Shown: one piece after another, positions 26,577-33,902 of the stretch | Layout: the number at the start of each line of letters is the position of its first letter | Position numbering within the stretch: the first letter of the stretch is position 1 | NCBI RefSeq assembly: GCF_015668195.1 | Contig: NZ_JADPFC010000001.1 | Coordinates: 1,054,001-1,118,000, forward strand | DNA: 64,000 nucleotides | DNA from: Romboutsia_C sp015668195 | Lineage (GTDB): Bacteria > Bacillota > Clostridia > Peptostreptococcales > Peptostreptococcaceae | Reading direction: 5' to 3' | Translations under genes and position numbers: made by a program | Notes under the pieces: model-generated | What the model saw: the letters and a program-made list of their open reading frames with translations, nothing else | Databases searched by the model: none | Told to the model about the DNA's origin: nothing

Positions 26577-27706
26577 CTTTTTACCTCCAATATTTTATCT
26601 ACAATTTCTTCTGGAGCTATAATATCTCCATTATATTTGTTGATTCCATAAATATTGCAGTCTTTTGAACTTACTCTTTCTACTTCTAATCTTATTTGAC
26701 CACTATTTAATTCAGGTACATATATATTTTGAACTTGTTTACTTAATTCTCTCACCTTTTCTTCAGGAAATGGCCATACTGTCTTTATACTTAAAAGTCC
26801 AACTTTTATTCCTTCTTCTCTTAGAGCATTTACTGCATCTTTGCTACATCTACTCATACACCCAAAAGTAACTATAAGTTCTTCACAATCGTTTGTTTTA
26901 TATTCATCATATATTAATATATCATCTAAGTTGTCTTCTATTTTTCTCATAAGCCTATCCATTAATATTTTTGCTTTATCTATGCTATTAGTTGGAAACC
27001 CTACATCATCATGCATAAGTCCTGTTATATGATATTTATAGCCATCTATGAAATTTGCCATAGGAGGAACTAAGGAATTTGAATCATAAATCTTGTATTC
27101 TTTTTTAGAAGCTGTAACTTTTATTCTATCTATTACTTCTAATTCATTTCTTTCTGGTATTTCTACTTTTTCTCTCATATGTCCTATAACTTCATCTAAA
27201 AGTAATATAACTGGGGTGCGATATTTTTCTGAAAAATTAAATGCTTTTACTGTCATGTCAAATGTATCTTTAACACTTATTGGAGATAATACTATTATTG
27301 GATGGTCACCATGAGTTCCCCACTTAGCTTGCATTAAGTCACCTTGTGCTGGGGATGTTGGAAGGCCTGTACTTGGACCACATCTTTGAACATCAACGAC
27401 AACACATGGTATCTCAGCTAAACATGCATATCCTATATTTTCTTGCTTTAGAGAAAAACCTGGTCCACTAGTAGCTGTCATTGATTTTAGTCCTGCAATT
27501 GATCCACCTATAGTGGCAGCCATAGAGGCTATTTCATCTTCCATTTGAATAAACTTACCTCCTACTCTTGGAAGCATAAACGATGAAATTTCTGCTATTT
27601 CAGTAGATGGTGTTATAGGGTATCCTGCAAAAAATTTCATACCTGCATAAAGTGCGCCATGTACACAGGCTTCATTTCCTTGTAATAACTTTACTTTCCT
27701 AGACAT
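26558..27706 (-). CDS. korA: 2-oxoglutarate:ferredoxin oxidoreductase, alpha subunit
   Basis: The 382-residue alpha subunit has the N-terminal pyrimidine-binding signature EACVHGALYAGMKFFAGYPITPSTE-like region, then QMEDEIASMAATIGGSIAGLK and the TSGPGFSLKQENIGYA motif, and a C-terminal domain with LIVTFGCMSR. Its 3' end overlaps korB by 19 bp. It lies 12 bp after the ferredoxin subunit korD. With KorBCD it forms a four-subunit oxidoreductase that would supply succinyl-CoA and reduced ferredoxin. Confidence 0.93.
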   Translation of the reverse strand: MSRKVKLLQGNEACVHGALYAGMKFFAGYPITPSTEIAEISSFMLPRVGGKFIQMEDEIASMAATIGGSIAGLKSMTATSGPGFSLKQENIGYACLAEIPCVVVDVQRCGPSTGLPTSPAQGDLMQAKWGTHGDHPIIVLSPISVKDTFDMTVKAFNFSEKYRTPVILLLDEVIGHMREKVEIPERNELEVIDRIKVTASKKEYKIYDSNSLVPPMANFIDGYKYHITGLMHDDVGFPTNSIDKAKILMDRLMRKIEDNLDDILIYDEYKTNDCEELIVTFGCMSRCSKDAVNALREEGIKVGLLSIKTVWPFPEEKVRELSKQVQNIYVPELNSGQIRLEVERVSSKDCNIYGINKYNGDIIAPEEIVDKILEVKRCLVQS

Positions 27707-27718
27707 ATTCTCACCTCT

Positions 27719-27919
27719 TTAATCCTCAGAAGTTTGTGCTATATATATAGCATAATCTGGGCATCTAAGTTCACATAATCCACAAAATATACAATCATTT
27801 TCTTTTCGTATTTGTACTTTACTACTTGCTAGTTTTAATACATCCTTTGGACAAAATTCTACGCAGATTCCACAACCTTTGCACCACTTTTCATTTAGCA
27901 TAAGTTTTTTATCAGGCAA
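27719..27919 (-). CDS. korD: 2-oxoglutarate:ferredoxin oxidoreductase, delta (2[4Fe-4S]) subunit
   Basis: This 66-residue ferredoxin-like subunit has two classical cluster motifs, WCKGCGICVEFCP and CIFCGLCELRCP. It starts at TTG behind a run of GGGGGGGA, so initiation strength is set by an unusually strong ribosome-binding site with a weak start codon. It is the first gene of the kor-mcm-mmd operon. A 24-bp perfect hairpin lies about 95 bp upstream. Confidence 0.93.
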   Translation of the reverse strand: MPDKKLMLNEKWCKGCGICVEFCPKDVLKLASSKVQIRKENDCIFCGLCELRCPDYAIYIAQTSED

Positions 27920-28012
27920 TATTATCCCCCCCCTTATAACCTTTATATTTGAAATATTAGATATATATTTTTAATTATCTTTTCAGTTTTTAATCCTCAC
28001 TCTATTCCTATA

Positions 28013-28075
28013 TATTCTTTTGAATTACTGTATATTCTTTTATTTATAATAAATATACAGTAATTCAAAAGAATA
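28013..28075. promoter_or_regulatory. 24-bp perfect inverted repeat in the kor operon leader
   Basis: Arms 28013-28036 and 28052-28075 are exact complements (beginning TATTCTTTTGAATTACTG) around a 15-nt loop. No U-tract follows on either strand. It sits in the 277-bp space between the terminator of the upstream gene and korD, so it belongs to the korD promoter/leader. The rest of the gap shows nothing else I can name. Confidence 0.7.
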
Positions 28076-28196
28076 CCATCTTAATTTTTATAAAGAAGAA
28101 TAAAACTTGATATAAGGCAAAATTTGAAATATACTTATAGTAAATTTTTATTTTTATAAAATTAATTAGCTTCTGTTTTTTAGATACTTAGAATCT

Positions 28197-28238
28197 AAAA
28201 AATACCATCAACATAAATTTATGCTAATGGTATTTTTA
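28197..28238 (-). terminator. Terminator after the DUF350/SpeE-like operon
   Basis: The stem AAAAATACCAT/ATGGTATTTTT with an 18-nt loop is followed on the minus strand by UUUUUUAG. It lies 36 bp past the stop of the small membrane protein gene. Confidence 0.85.
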
Positions 28239-28273
28239 TATGATTAAACTTATACTGTTTTTTACATACACTG

Positions 28274-28441
28274 CTATTTATTTTCTAATTCATTAACTCT
28301 TTTCTCTAAATTAGAAATTCTATTATTTATTAATGCTTTCTTTTCTTTTTGTTTCTTTATAAATCTATATATAGCAATAGGAATCAGTATCCATATTAAT
28401 GTATTAAATATTTGAAAAAAAAGTTCATATGTAATATACAT
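28274..28441 (-). CDS. Small membrane protein with C-terminal coiled coil
   Basis: I take the ATG at 28441 (MYITYELFF) because GGAGGT lies five bases upstream, giving 55 residues. One membrane helix (about residues 8-24) is followed by a basic stretch RFIKKQKEKKA and a short heptad-like helix ISNLEKRVNELENK. It starts 14 bp after the SpeE-like gene and is the last gene of its operon. Function unknown; the layout suggests an accessory or anchoring subunit of the DUF350/SpeE-like membrane system. Confidence 0.7.
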   Translation of the reverse strand: MYITYELFFQIFNTLIWILIPIAIYRFIKKQKEKKALINNRISNLEKRVNELENK

Positions 28442-28455
28442 AAAGTACCTCCACA

Positions 28456-29979
28456 CTAGTTCCAGTTTTTGACTGATTCTTCATAATAATTTATAAGCCT
28501 AGGATGAGATAAAGTATTAGTATCTATACTACTACTGTCAATAATTTCATCCTGTGCAAAATTGAACATACTTTCAATAGAGTCCTTATTTAAATACTTA
28601 GTACTTATGTTAATTTTAATATTTTCTAAGTTCAAATCTTGTTTTGAACAAAGATTAAATCCCCACTCTCCAAAAGATGGCACTTGAACATGGTATGGAT
28701 ATACATTAAAACCTTCAGACTTTAAAGTCTTATTTATACTCCAAAATGCTTTTTTAGCATAATATGGGCTAGTAGATTGTACTGTCATTACTCCATCTTG
28801 AGCTAATGCATTTTTACATAGTCTATAAAATATATTAGTATATAATTTATTTAGACTGTCATTGTTAGGGTCTGGCAAATCAACTATTATAACATCATAT
28901 ACATCTTTAGTATTTTCTAAAAATTCAAAGGCATCTTCATATACCAATTTTACCTTTTCACTAGATAAAGAATTTTTATTAATCTCAGTTACAAGTGGAT
29001 TAGTTCTACACAAATCTACCATATCTTTATCTATATCAACTAATGTAATATTTTTAACATCATCATACTTTAATAATTCACGAACTGCTAATCCATCTCC
29101 ACCACCTAGTATTAATACATTTTCATGATTTTTGACTGCTCCCATAGGTATATGCACTAATGCTTCATGATATCTATATTCATCTTTAGATGAAAACTGT
29201 ATATTTCCATTTAGATATAATCTTAAATCATCTTTGTGTTTTGTCATAACAATCTTTTGGTACTGTGTTTGATTTGATAGTACAACCCTATCACGATATA
29301 GTGAATTTTCAATACTACGTGATATATTTTCAGAAAATAATGCTCCTAAAAACATAAATGCTAGTGCTATATATGAAACTATCTTAAATACTTCAATATT
29401 TTTTATATAGCTTTTATAATTATGAATTATAACTATAGCTATTACTATGTTTATTGTTCCCACTAAAAAAGATGTAGCAAAATACCCTAGGGTAGGAAGT
29501 AAAAATAGTGGAAATGCAAGTGAACCTATAAGCCCCCCTATATAATCAAAGCTAAATACATTTGATAAAGTTACTCTTAAATTGTCACAGTTTTCCTCTA
29601 TAATCCTTGTAAGTATAGGAATTTCAAGTCCCACCAAAGTTCCTATTAAAACTATCTGTATATACATTATAAATTCACTAGATGCTATATATACATTAGA
29701 TAAAAATAGTACTAATGAAGATATACCTCCTAGTATACCAACAGCTATTTCAACAAATACAAAAAAATCAAATAAGTTCTTTTTAACATATTTCGAAATA
29801 TGAGAACCTACTCCCATAGCACACATATAAAGCCCTATTGTTATAGAAAACTGCTTTATACTATCTCCTAGTAAATAGGATCCTACAGCACTTATTAAAA
29901 GTTCATAAACTATTGAACAACCTGATATTATAAGTGTTGTTAGCATTAAAAGTTTATAATTAAATTTATAATTTTCCAT
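28456..29979 (-). CDS. Membrane-bound spermidine synthase-like (aminopropyltransferase fold) protein
   Basis: The 507-residue protein has about seven N-terminal membrane helices (residues 12-215) and a C-terminal SAM/decarboxy-SAM-binding Rossmann domain. The domain shows VLILGGGDGLAVRELLKY, ITLVDIDKDMVDLCR and VIIVDLPDPNN, the SpeE-family motifs I, II and IV; the last corresponds to the catalytic aspartate region (D of VDLPDP). Its ATG overlaps the DUF350 stop in a TAATG. Membrane-fused SpeE proteins commonly sit with DUF350 and DUF4178 genes; their product is not established, so spermidine synthesis should not be assumed. Confidence 0.85.
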   Translation of the reverse strand: MENYKFNYKLLMLTTLIISGCSIVYELLISAVGSYLLGDSIKQFSITIGLYMCAMGVGSHISKYVKKNLFDFFVFVEIAVGILGGISSLVLFLSNVYIASSEFIMYIQIVLIGTLVGLEIPILTRIIEENCDNLRVTLSNVFSFDYIGGLIGSLAFPLFLLPTLGYFATSFLVGTINIVIAIVIIHNYKSYIKNIEVFKIVSYIALAFMFLGALFSENISRSIENSLYRDRVVLSNQTQYQKIVMTKHKDDLRLYLNGNIQFSSKDEYRYHEALVHIPMGAVKNHENVLILGGGDGLAVRELLKYDDVKNITLVDIDKDMVDLCRTNPLVTEINKNSLSSEKVKLVYEDAFEFLENTKDVYDVIIVDLPDPNNDSLNKLYTNIFYRLCKNALAQDGVMTVQSTSPYYAKKAFWSINKTLKSEGFNVYPYHVQVPSFGEWGFNLCSKQDLNLENIKINISTKYLNKDSIESMFNFAQDEIIDSSSIDTNTLSHPRLINYYEESVKNWN

Positions 29980-30401
29980 TACTGTATAGCACCACTAATT
30001 AGTATAGAAAGGCCTATAAATATTCCAGAAACCATAAGCCCTGCTGCACTATTTCCATTTCCAATTTCTTCATTTAGATTGTATTTTTTGTTAAATATTA
30101 ATATTGATAGGTAACCTAATATACAAAGCACTATTCCAAGTACAAAGTATATAACTGTTGAAGTTAAATCTTGTAGTATCGTTGTATTTGCATTTTGGCT
30201 AACTGGAGATGCTATAACACTTCTTAAAAGTATACCTACTGCTATTGATGATGCTGCACTTATATATCCTACTGCTTTATTTCCTCTTTTTATTTCTGTT
30301 GGAAAGTGACAAGGTATAGCCAAGTCTACTAAAAAGTTTCCAACTAGCATAAGTATAAAACCTATTACTGAATAGATTATCGTTCCTAAAATTCCCTCCA
30401 T
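29979..30401 (-). CDS. DUF350 membrane protein
   Basis: This 140-residue protein has four membrane helices arranged as two similar halves: residues 8-28 and 42-62, then 80-105 and 118-138. The halves carry matching GNKAVGYISAASSIAVGI and GNSAAGLMVSGIFIGLSI segments, typical of the DUF350 (YjfL) family. It overlaps the SpeE-like gene by one base and follows the DUF4178 gene by 12 bp, so the three form a tight operon. Molecular function unknown. Confidence 0.88.
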   Translation of the reverse strand: MEGILGTIIYSVIGFILMLVGNFLVDLAIPCHFPTEIKRGNKAVGYISAASSIAVGILLRSVIASPVSQNANTTILQDLTSTVIYFVLGIVLCILGYLSILIFNKKYNLNEEIGNGNSAAGLMVSGIFIGLSILISGAIQ

Positions 30402-30413
30402 ATATTCCTCCTA

Positions 30414-31511
30414 TTATTTTCCACTACTAAGTCCACCACCAGAAGATGGCCTTGAAAATACACTACCTCTTTTAACACTTTGGTTTGAAGTTTGTAATTC
30501 TCTATATTTATCATTAAAATCTTGAGATACTACATTTCCTTTATAAGTGTTAAATGGAGATACCCTTCTTTTGTATCTATTGTAGTCATCTCTATAGCCA
30601 AAGGTATAATAAAAATCTCTATAGTATGCATTTGATGAAGAATGACTTGTGTTATATAACTCATTATTACTAGCATATATATATTCTCTAGGACATACTT
30701 GTATATAGGTCTTATCATCCATACCTACATAAACTACAGCATATTCATCTTTTGTGAGTATGGCTACACTATATTCATCATCGCTACTTTGAACTTCTTC
30801 TATTAAAGTTGTTGCTTTGTCTATTATATCCTTTACTGATTCATCCATTGACATAGATGTATAATATACATCAGCTTTTAACTTGCTATCAGCATCAGAA
30901 GTTATAGATGTGTAATAAGTATACTTTGATGGCTCATTTTTAAGATAGTTTTGTATAAAATTTTTATCACTTATAGTCATATATACTATTAATATAATTA
31001 TAGGTATTGAAAGTAATAAAGCATATTTTAGATATGGCACTTTTTTCTGTTCTTTTTTAGGACTACTTTCTTCTTTGTAATTATCTTGTAGTATTTCTAT
31101 ATTATCTACTTCAATACTTTCACAATAAATAACTTCATCCTCCCAAGTTTCTACTGAAAATATTTTTTTAGATTCTTTTTGTTCATATTCTTTAAATACT
31201 ACTTTTTCATGCAAATCTACATCTGCTTTATAAAAGTTCGTAACTTCTGCTTTTAAGTCTTCTTTTAGTTTGTACCCCGATTGGTATAACGTATTTTCTG
31301 ATTTTTGATGTGTTTCTTTAAATAAATATAAATAATCATAACTTATTCCAACACTTAGCCATAATACTTTATTACCACTTATAAGTTCATATTCTATAAA
31401 GGTTGAATTTTCTTCATCTTTGTATACTATATAGGAATTTATTTTATATACATTAGATTTTATTTTTATCCTTTGCTCTATTTCTAGTTGCCTAAAGTTA
31501 GCACTAACCAT
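30414..31511 (-). CDS. DUF4178 protein with one membrane helix
   Basis: The 365-residue protein has an N-terminal DUF4178 beta domain (KIKSNVYKINSYIVYKD and EYELISGNKVLWLSVG, residues 17-57). One membrane helix follows at about 168-188, then an external domain and a C-terminal tail ending SSGGGLSSGK, a glycine-serine tail common in this family. It is the first gene of the DUF4178-DUF350-SpeE-like-miniprotein operon, with GGGAGG before the ATG. Function unknown. Related gene sets in other bacteria have been linked with envelope stress or peptide/polyamine modification by comparative genomics only. Confidence 0.82.
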   Translation of the reverse strand: MVSANFRQLEIEQRIKIKSNVYKINSYIVYKDEENSTFIEYELISGNKVLWLSVGISYDYLYLFKETHQKSENTLYQSGYKLKEDLKAEVTNFYKADVDLHEKVVFKEYEQKESKKIFSVETWEDEVIYCESIEVDNIEILQDNYKEESSPKKEQKKVPYLKYALLLSIPIIILIVYMTISDKNFIQNYLKNEPSKYTYYTSITSDADSKLKADVYYTSMSMDESVKDIIDKATTLIEEVQSSDDEYSVAILTKDEYAVVYVGMDDKTYIQVCPREYIYASNNELYNTSHSSSNAYYRDFYYTFGYRDDYNRYKRRVSPFNTYKGNVVSQDFNDKYRELQTSNQSVKRGSVFSRPSSGGGLSSGK

Positions 31512-31682
31512 AATTTCACCTCCCTAATATTACATATTTTTCCATATAATCATTATATCATATAAAAATTTTATTGTTTGAAATTTGTATACAGATTTCA
31601 CTTCGTAAATAGTCGTATTGACAAATATCTTTTTATAGCCATATATTTGTTATTTAAGTTTTTTAATCTTAGTAATCACCTT

Positions 31683-31721
31683 AAAATATCCCATATAAGT
31701 TTTGCTTATATGGGATATTTT
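31683..31721. terminator. Bidirectional terminator
   Basis: A 17-bp perfect stem (AAAATATCCCATATAAG and complement) with a 5-nt loop lies 25 bp past the stop of the 60-residue minus-strand gene. A/U tracts are part of the stem. Confidence 0.85.
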
Positions 31722-31746
31722 AGTTATAATTATTAAATATTTTGCA

Positions 31747-31929
31747 TTAACTATTTCTACTTCTTTTTTGTCTATGTATATTCTCACCTAATAAACTTTC
31801 ATCTAGTTTTCCTCTATAATAAGCTATTATAGTTTCTAAATCTATATTAGTTTCTTCCATAATTATTTTAATTTCATATATAGTTGGATTTTCAAACATT
31901 TGAAGTATTTCTAATTCCTCTTTAGTCAA
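31747..31929 (-). CDS. Small hypothetical protein, acidic-helical
   Basis: The 60-residue protein starts at TTG with AGAAGGT seven bases upstream and ends just before a strong terminator, which supports a real gene. It is predicted mostly helical and acidic, with a basic C-terminus (RQKRSRNS). No membrane segment, cysteine cluster or known motif is visible, and I do not recognise it. It lies alone between the DUF4178 operon and the plus-strand DUF2284 gene. Confidence 0.6.
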   Translation of the reverse strand: MTKEELEILQMFENPTIYEIKIIMEETNIDLETIIAYYRGKLDESLLGENIHRQKRSRNS

Positions 31930-32066
31930 TTTTAGACCTTCTTTCTTAAATAGTTTTATTTATATATATTTTTAATGACTATCCTTTATGTATTATTCTT
32001 ATCTACAATTATACTCCTATATATTAATTTAAAACACCTTTATTTTTATTTCTAATCTAGTAGTAG

Positions 32067-32095
32067 TTGACATAATAAGATTATGGTAATAAACT
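32067..32095 (+). promoter_or_regulatory. Promoter of the DUF2284 gene
   Basis: TTGACA (32067-32072), a 17-bp spacer and TAAACT (32090-32095) lie 30 bp before the start codon, with AGGAG between. The -10 is weak. Confidence 0.55.
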
Positions 32096-32124
32096 CTACT
32101 TAAAATAATATTTAGGAGCTTATT

Positions 32125-32706
32125 ATGATAAAGTTAAGTTTTAATAAAGATAATAATAATATAAATTTAAAAGCAAATGTATGTGATAATGATATATTAA
32201 AAGGCTATATGGACTTCGAGTACTTTACAGGACTTTGTAGAGATGGATGTCCTCACTATAATTTAAGCTATACATGTCCTCCAAATAGTCCAAAATTTAC
32301 AGAGTACACTAAAGATTATAAATCTTCTTTAGTTATAGCTATGTATATGAATGTTCCTAAAGGTAAAACCATAAGTGAAGTTCATCCCTATTTAAGAAGA
32401 ATATTATCTGACTTATTAATACCATTAGAGAAAGTGCTTAATGGATTACTTACAGATGGTGGTCGTTGTATATATTGTGAAAAGTGCACATATATAGATA
32501 ATTTACCTTGCAGATTTCCCGAGAAATTAAGATTTAGTATGGAGGCTATGGGACTTGATTTAGATAAAGTTTGCAAAAATGTACTAAATCATTCTATTAT
32601 GTGGAATGAAGATGATAAAAATAGTTACTGTACTGTTATGGGCTCTATTAATTTTAATGATATATGTGAAGATAATTTAAGAGATACTATATTAAAGTTA
32701 ATATAA
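32125..32706 (+). CDS. DUF2284 metal-binding (cysteine-rich) protein
   Basis: This 193-residue protein has cysteine groups arranged as in DUF2284: GLCRDGCPHYNLSYTCPP (residues 32-49) and CIYCEKCTYIDNLPCRFPEK (about residues 114-133). These probably bind an iron-sulfur cluster or other metal. The family occurs widely in anaerobes and its role is unknown. It has its own promoter and a downstream hairpin, so it is monocistronic and divergent from its left neighbour. Confidence 0.85.
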   Translation: MIKLSFNKDNNNINLKANVCDNDILKGYMDFEYFTGLCRDGCPHYNLSYTCPPNSPKFTEYTKDYKSSLVIAMYMNVPKGKTISEVHPYLRRILSDLLIPLEKVLNGLLTDGGRCIYCEKCTYIDNLPCRFPEKLRFSMEAMGLDLDKVCKNVLNHSIMWNEDDKNSYCTVMGSINFNDICEDNLRDTILKLI

Positions 32707-32749
32707 TTAAAATTCCCCAGTGTTTTTTATATCTGGGATTTTAATTATA
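32703..32749 (+). terminator. Terminator of the DUF2284 gene
   Basis: ATAATTAAAAT.CCCAG pairs with CTGGGATTTTAATTAT, overlapping the stop codon, and is followed by a U-rich stretch. A third arm (ACTGGGAATTTTT, 32760-32772) can pair with the same left arm, giving an alternative hairpin. Confidence 0.7.
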
Positions 32750-32926
32750 TTTTATTCCTACTGGGAATTTTTATATCACTAAAATAATACGTACTATTAC
32801 TACCTGTTTCATATTTATAGTATATATTACTATTGTCTAATTCTTTGTATATATTTCGTTCATAAAAATTATGATTAAACATAGCTATATTATTTTATTA
32901 ACGTTTAATAGTATTAACCCTACAGC

Positions 32927-32955
32927 TTGACAAAAATAATAAAAATATACATAAT
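32927..32955 (+). promoter_or_regulatory. Promoter of the tetR-MFS operon
   Basis: TTGACA at 32927-32932, a 17-bp spacer and CATAAT at 32950-32955 form a near-consensus vegetative promoter, directly followed by the palindromic operator. Confidence 0.75.
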
Positions 32956-32991
32956 AGTACTATAAAGTATCATTCAGTACTTTTTAGTACT
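32956..32991. promoter_or_regulatory. Probable TetR operator
   Basis: The 36-bp imperfect palindrome has arms AGTACTATAAAGTAT and AGTACTTTTTAGTACT and covers the transcription start region, 20 bp before the regulator gene. Placement right after the -10 suggests autorepression by the adjacent TetR protein. Confidence 0.65.
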
Positions 32992-33011
32992 ATTTTTTTA
33001 AGAGGTGATTT

Positions 33012-33902
33012 ATGAGTAGTAAACAAGAAGTTATTATGCAAGTTGCTCAAAAATGCTTTAATAAGCAAGGATTAAAATATACATCAATAGATGATATCGT
33101 AAAAGAATGTAAGATATCTAAATCTACATTTTATAAGCATTTTTCAACTAAAGAGGACCTAGTCTGGGAAATGCTAATTTATTCTAACAAAAAATTTTCT
33201 AATGCATCTATATTGATAGATACTGATGATAGCAAAACGCCACATGAAAAGTTAAAAGAAAAAATAAAGCTTGTATCAGATTATCTAAAATATAACTATT
33301 CTTTTAACTCACATATCCTAGGAGAATTTTCAGAAATTAAAGGTAGTTCTTTAATAGAGATAAGAAATAACTTAAGGTCTAATATAATAAACTGTTATAA
33401 AATTCCTTTAATATTAGTTTATGGTGAGGAAATAACTCCTTTTATATGGGAGTTATTATTTGTTATAGATAGTTTAGTTCATGAATTTAATCTTGTAATG
33501 AAAATGAATAAAAGAAATATTAGTGAAGAATACATATTCGAGTTTATAACTAGACAAATAGATTTAAATATAAAAAATCTAAGATACAATAAAAGTATTA
33601 TAAATGAGAGTATTTTTTACTCTATAGATGAAATTGGTGAAAATAATTATAAAGATTCTATAAAAGATGTATTTTTAAATGTAGTATATTCTATAAAGGA
33701 ATACACTAAGTTAAATGAAAATGAGAAACTCTCTGAAGCAATTATAAAAATAGAAGAAGAATTTAATTTAGGTAACTATAATTCATTGACTATGGATGCT
33801 ATGATAGCATACTTAGAAAAGCAAGAACCTCTAAGGGAATATGCAGCAAAATTAAGTAGATTAATATCTAAGTTAGGAGAGGATATAATAAATGGAGAAT
33901 AA
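33012..33902 (+). CDS. TetR-family regulator
   Basis: The 296-residue protein has an N-terminal TetR helix-turn-helix (residues 9-50), including QVAQKCFNKQGLKYTSIDDIVKE and the recognition helix segment ISKSTFYKHFSTKEDL. Its ligand domain of about 240 residues is longer than usual (the family is typically 190-220). It overlaps the start of the downstream DHA2 pump by 11 bp, so the pair is translationally coupled. It probably represses its own operon through the palindrome at 32956-32991 and releases on binding a drug exported by the pump. Confidence 0.9.
   Translation: MSSKQEVIMQVAQKCFNKQGLKYTSIDDIVKECKISKSTFYKHFSTKEDLVWEMLIYSNKKFSNASILIDTDDSKTPHEKLKEKIKLVSDYLKYNYSFNSHILGEFSEIKGSSLIEIRNNLRSNIINCYKIPLILVYGEEITPFIWELLFVIDSLVHEFNLVMKMNKRNISEEYIFEFITRQIDLNIKNLRYNKSIINESIFYSIDEIGENNYKDSIKDVFLNVVYSIKEYTKLNENEKLSEAIIKIEEEFNLGNYNSLTMDAMIAYLEKQEPLREYAAKLSRLISKLGEDIINGE

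Noticed and set aside
27210..27240. CodY-like sequence (TTTTTCTGAAAAATT) within korA
   Set aside because: It is inside a coding region and deviates from the consensus at the ends; amino-acid coding explains it.
25180..28012. Cobalamin riboswitch expected for the B12-dependent mutase operon
   Set aside because: No B12-box-like conserved segment is visible upstream of korD or mcmA; only the inverted repeat at 28013-28075.
29320..29345. CodY-like sequence (ATTTTCAGAAAAT) within the SpeE-like gene
   Set aside because: It is coding, has mismatched outer bases, and no adjacent promoter.
30530..30718. Small minus-strand frame inside the DUF4178 gene
   Set aside because: It lies in another frame of a well-supported gene and has no ribosome-binding site.
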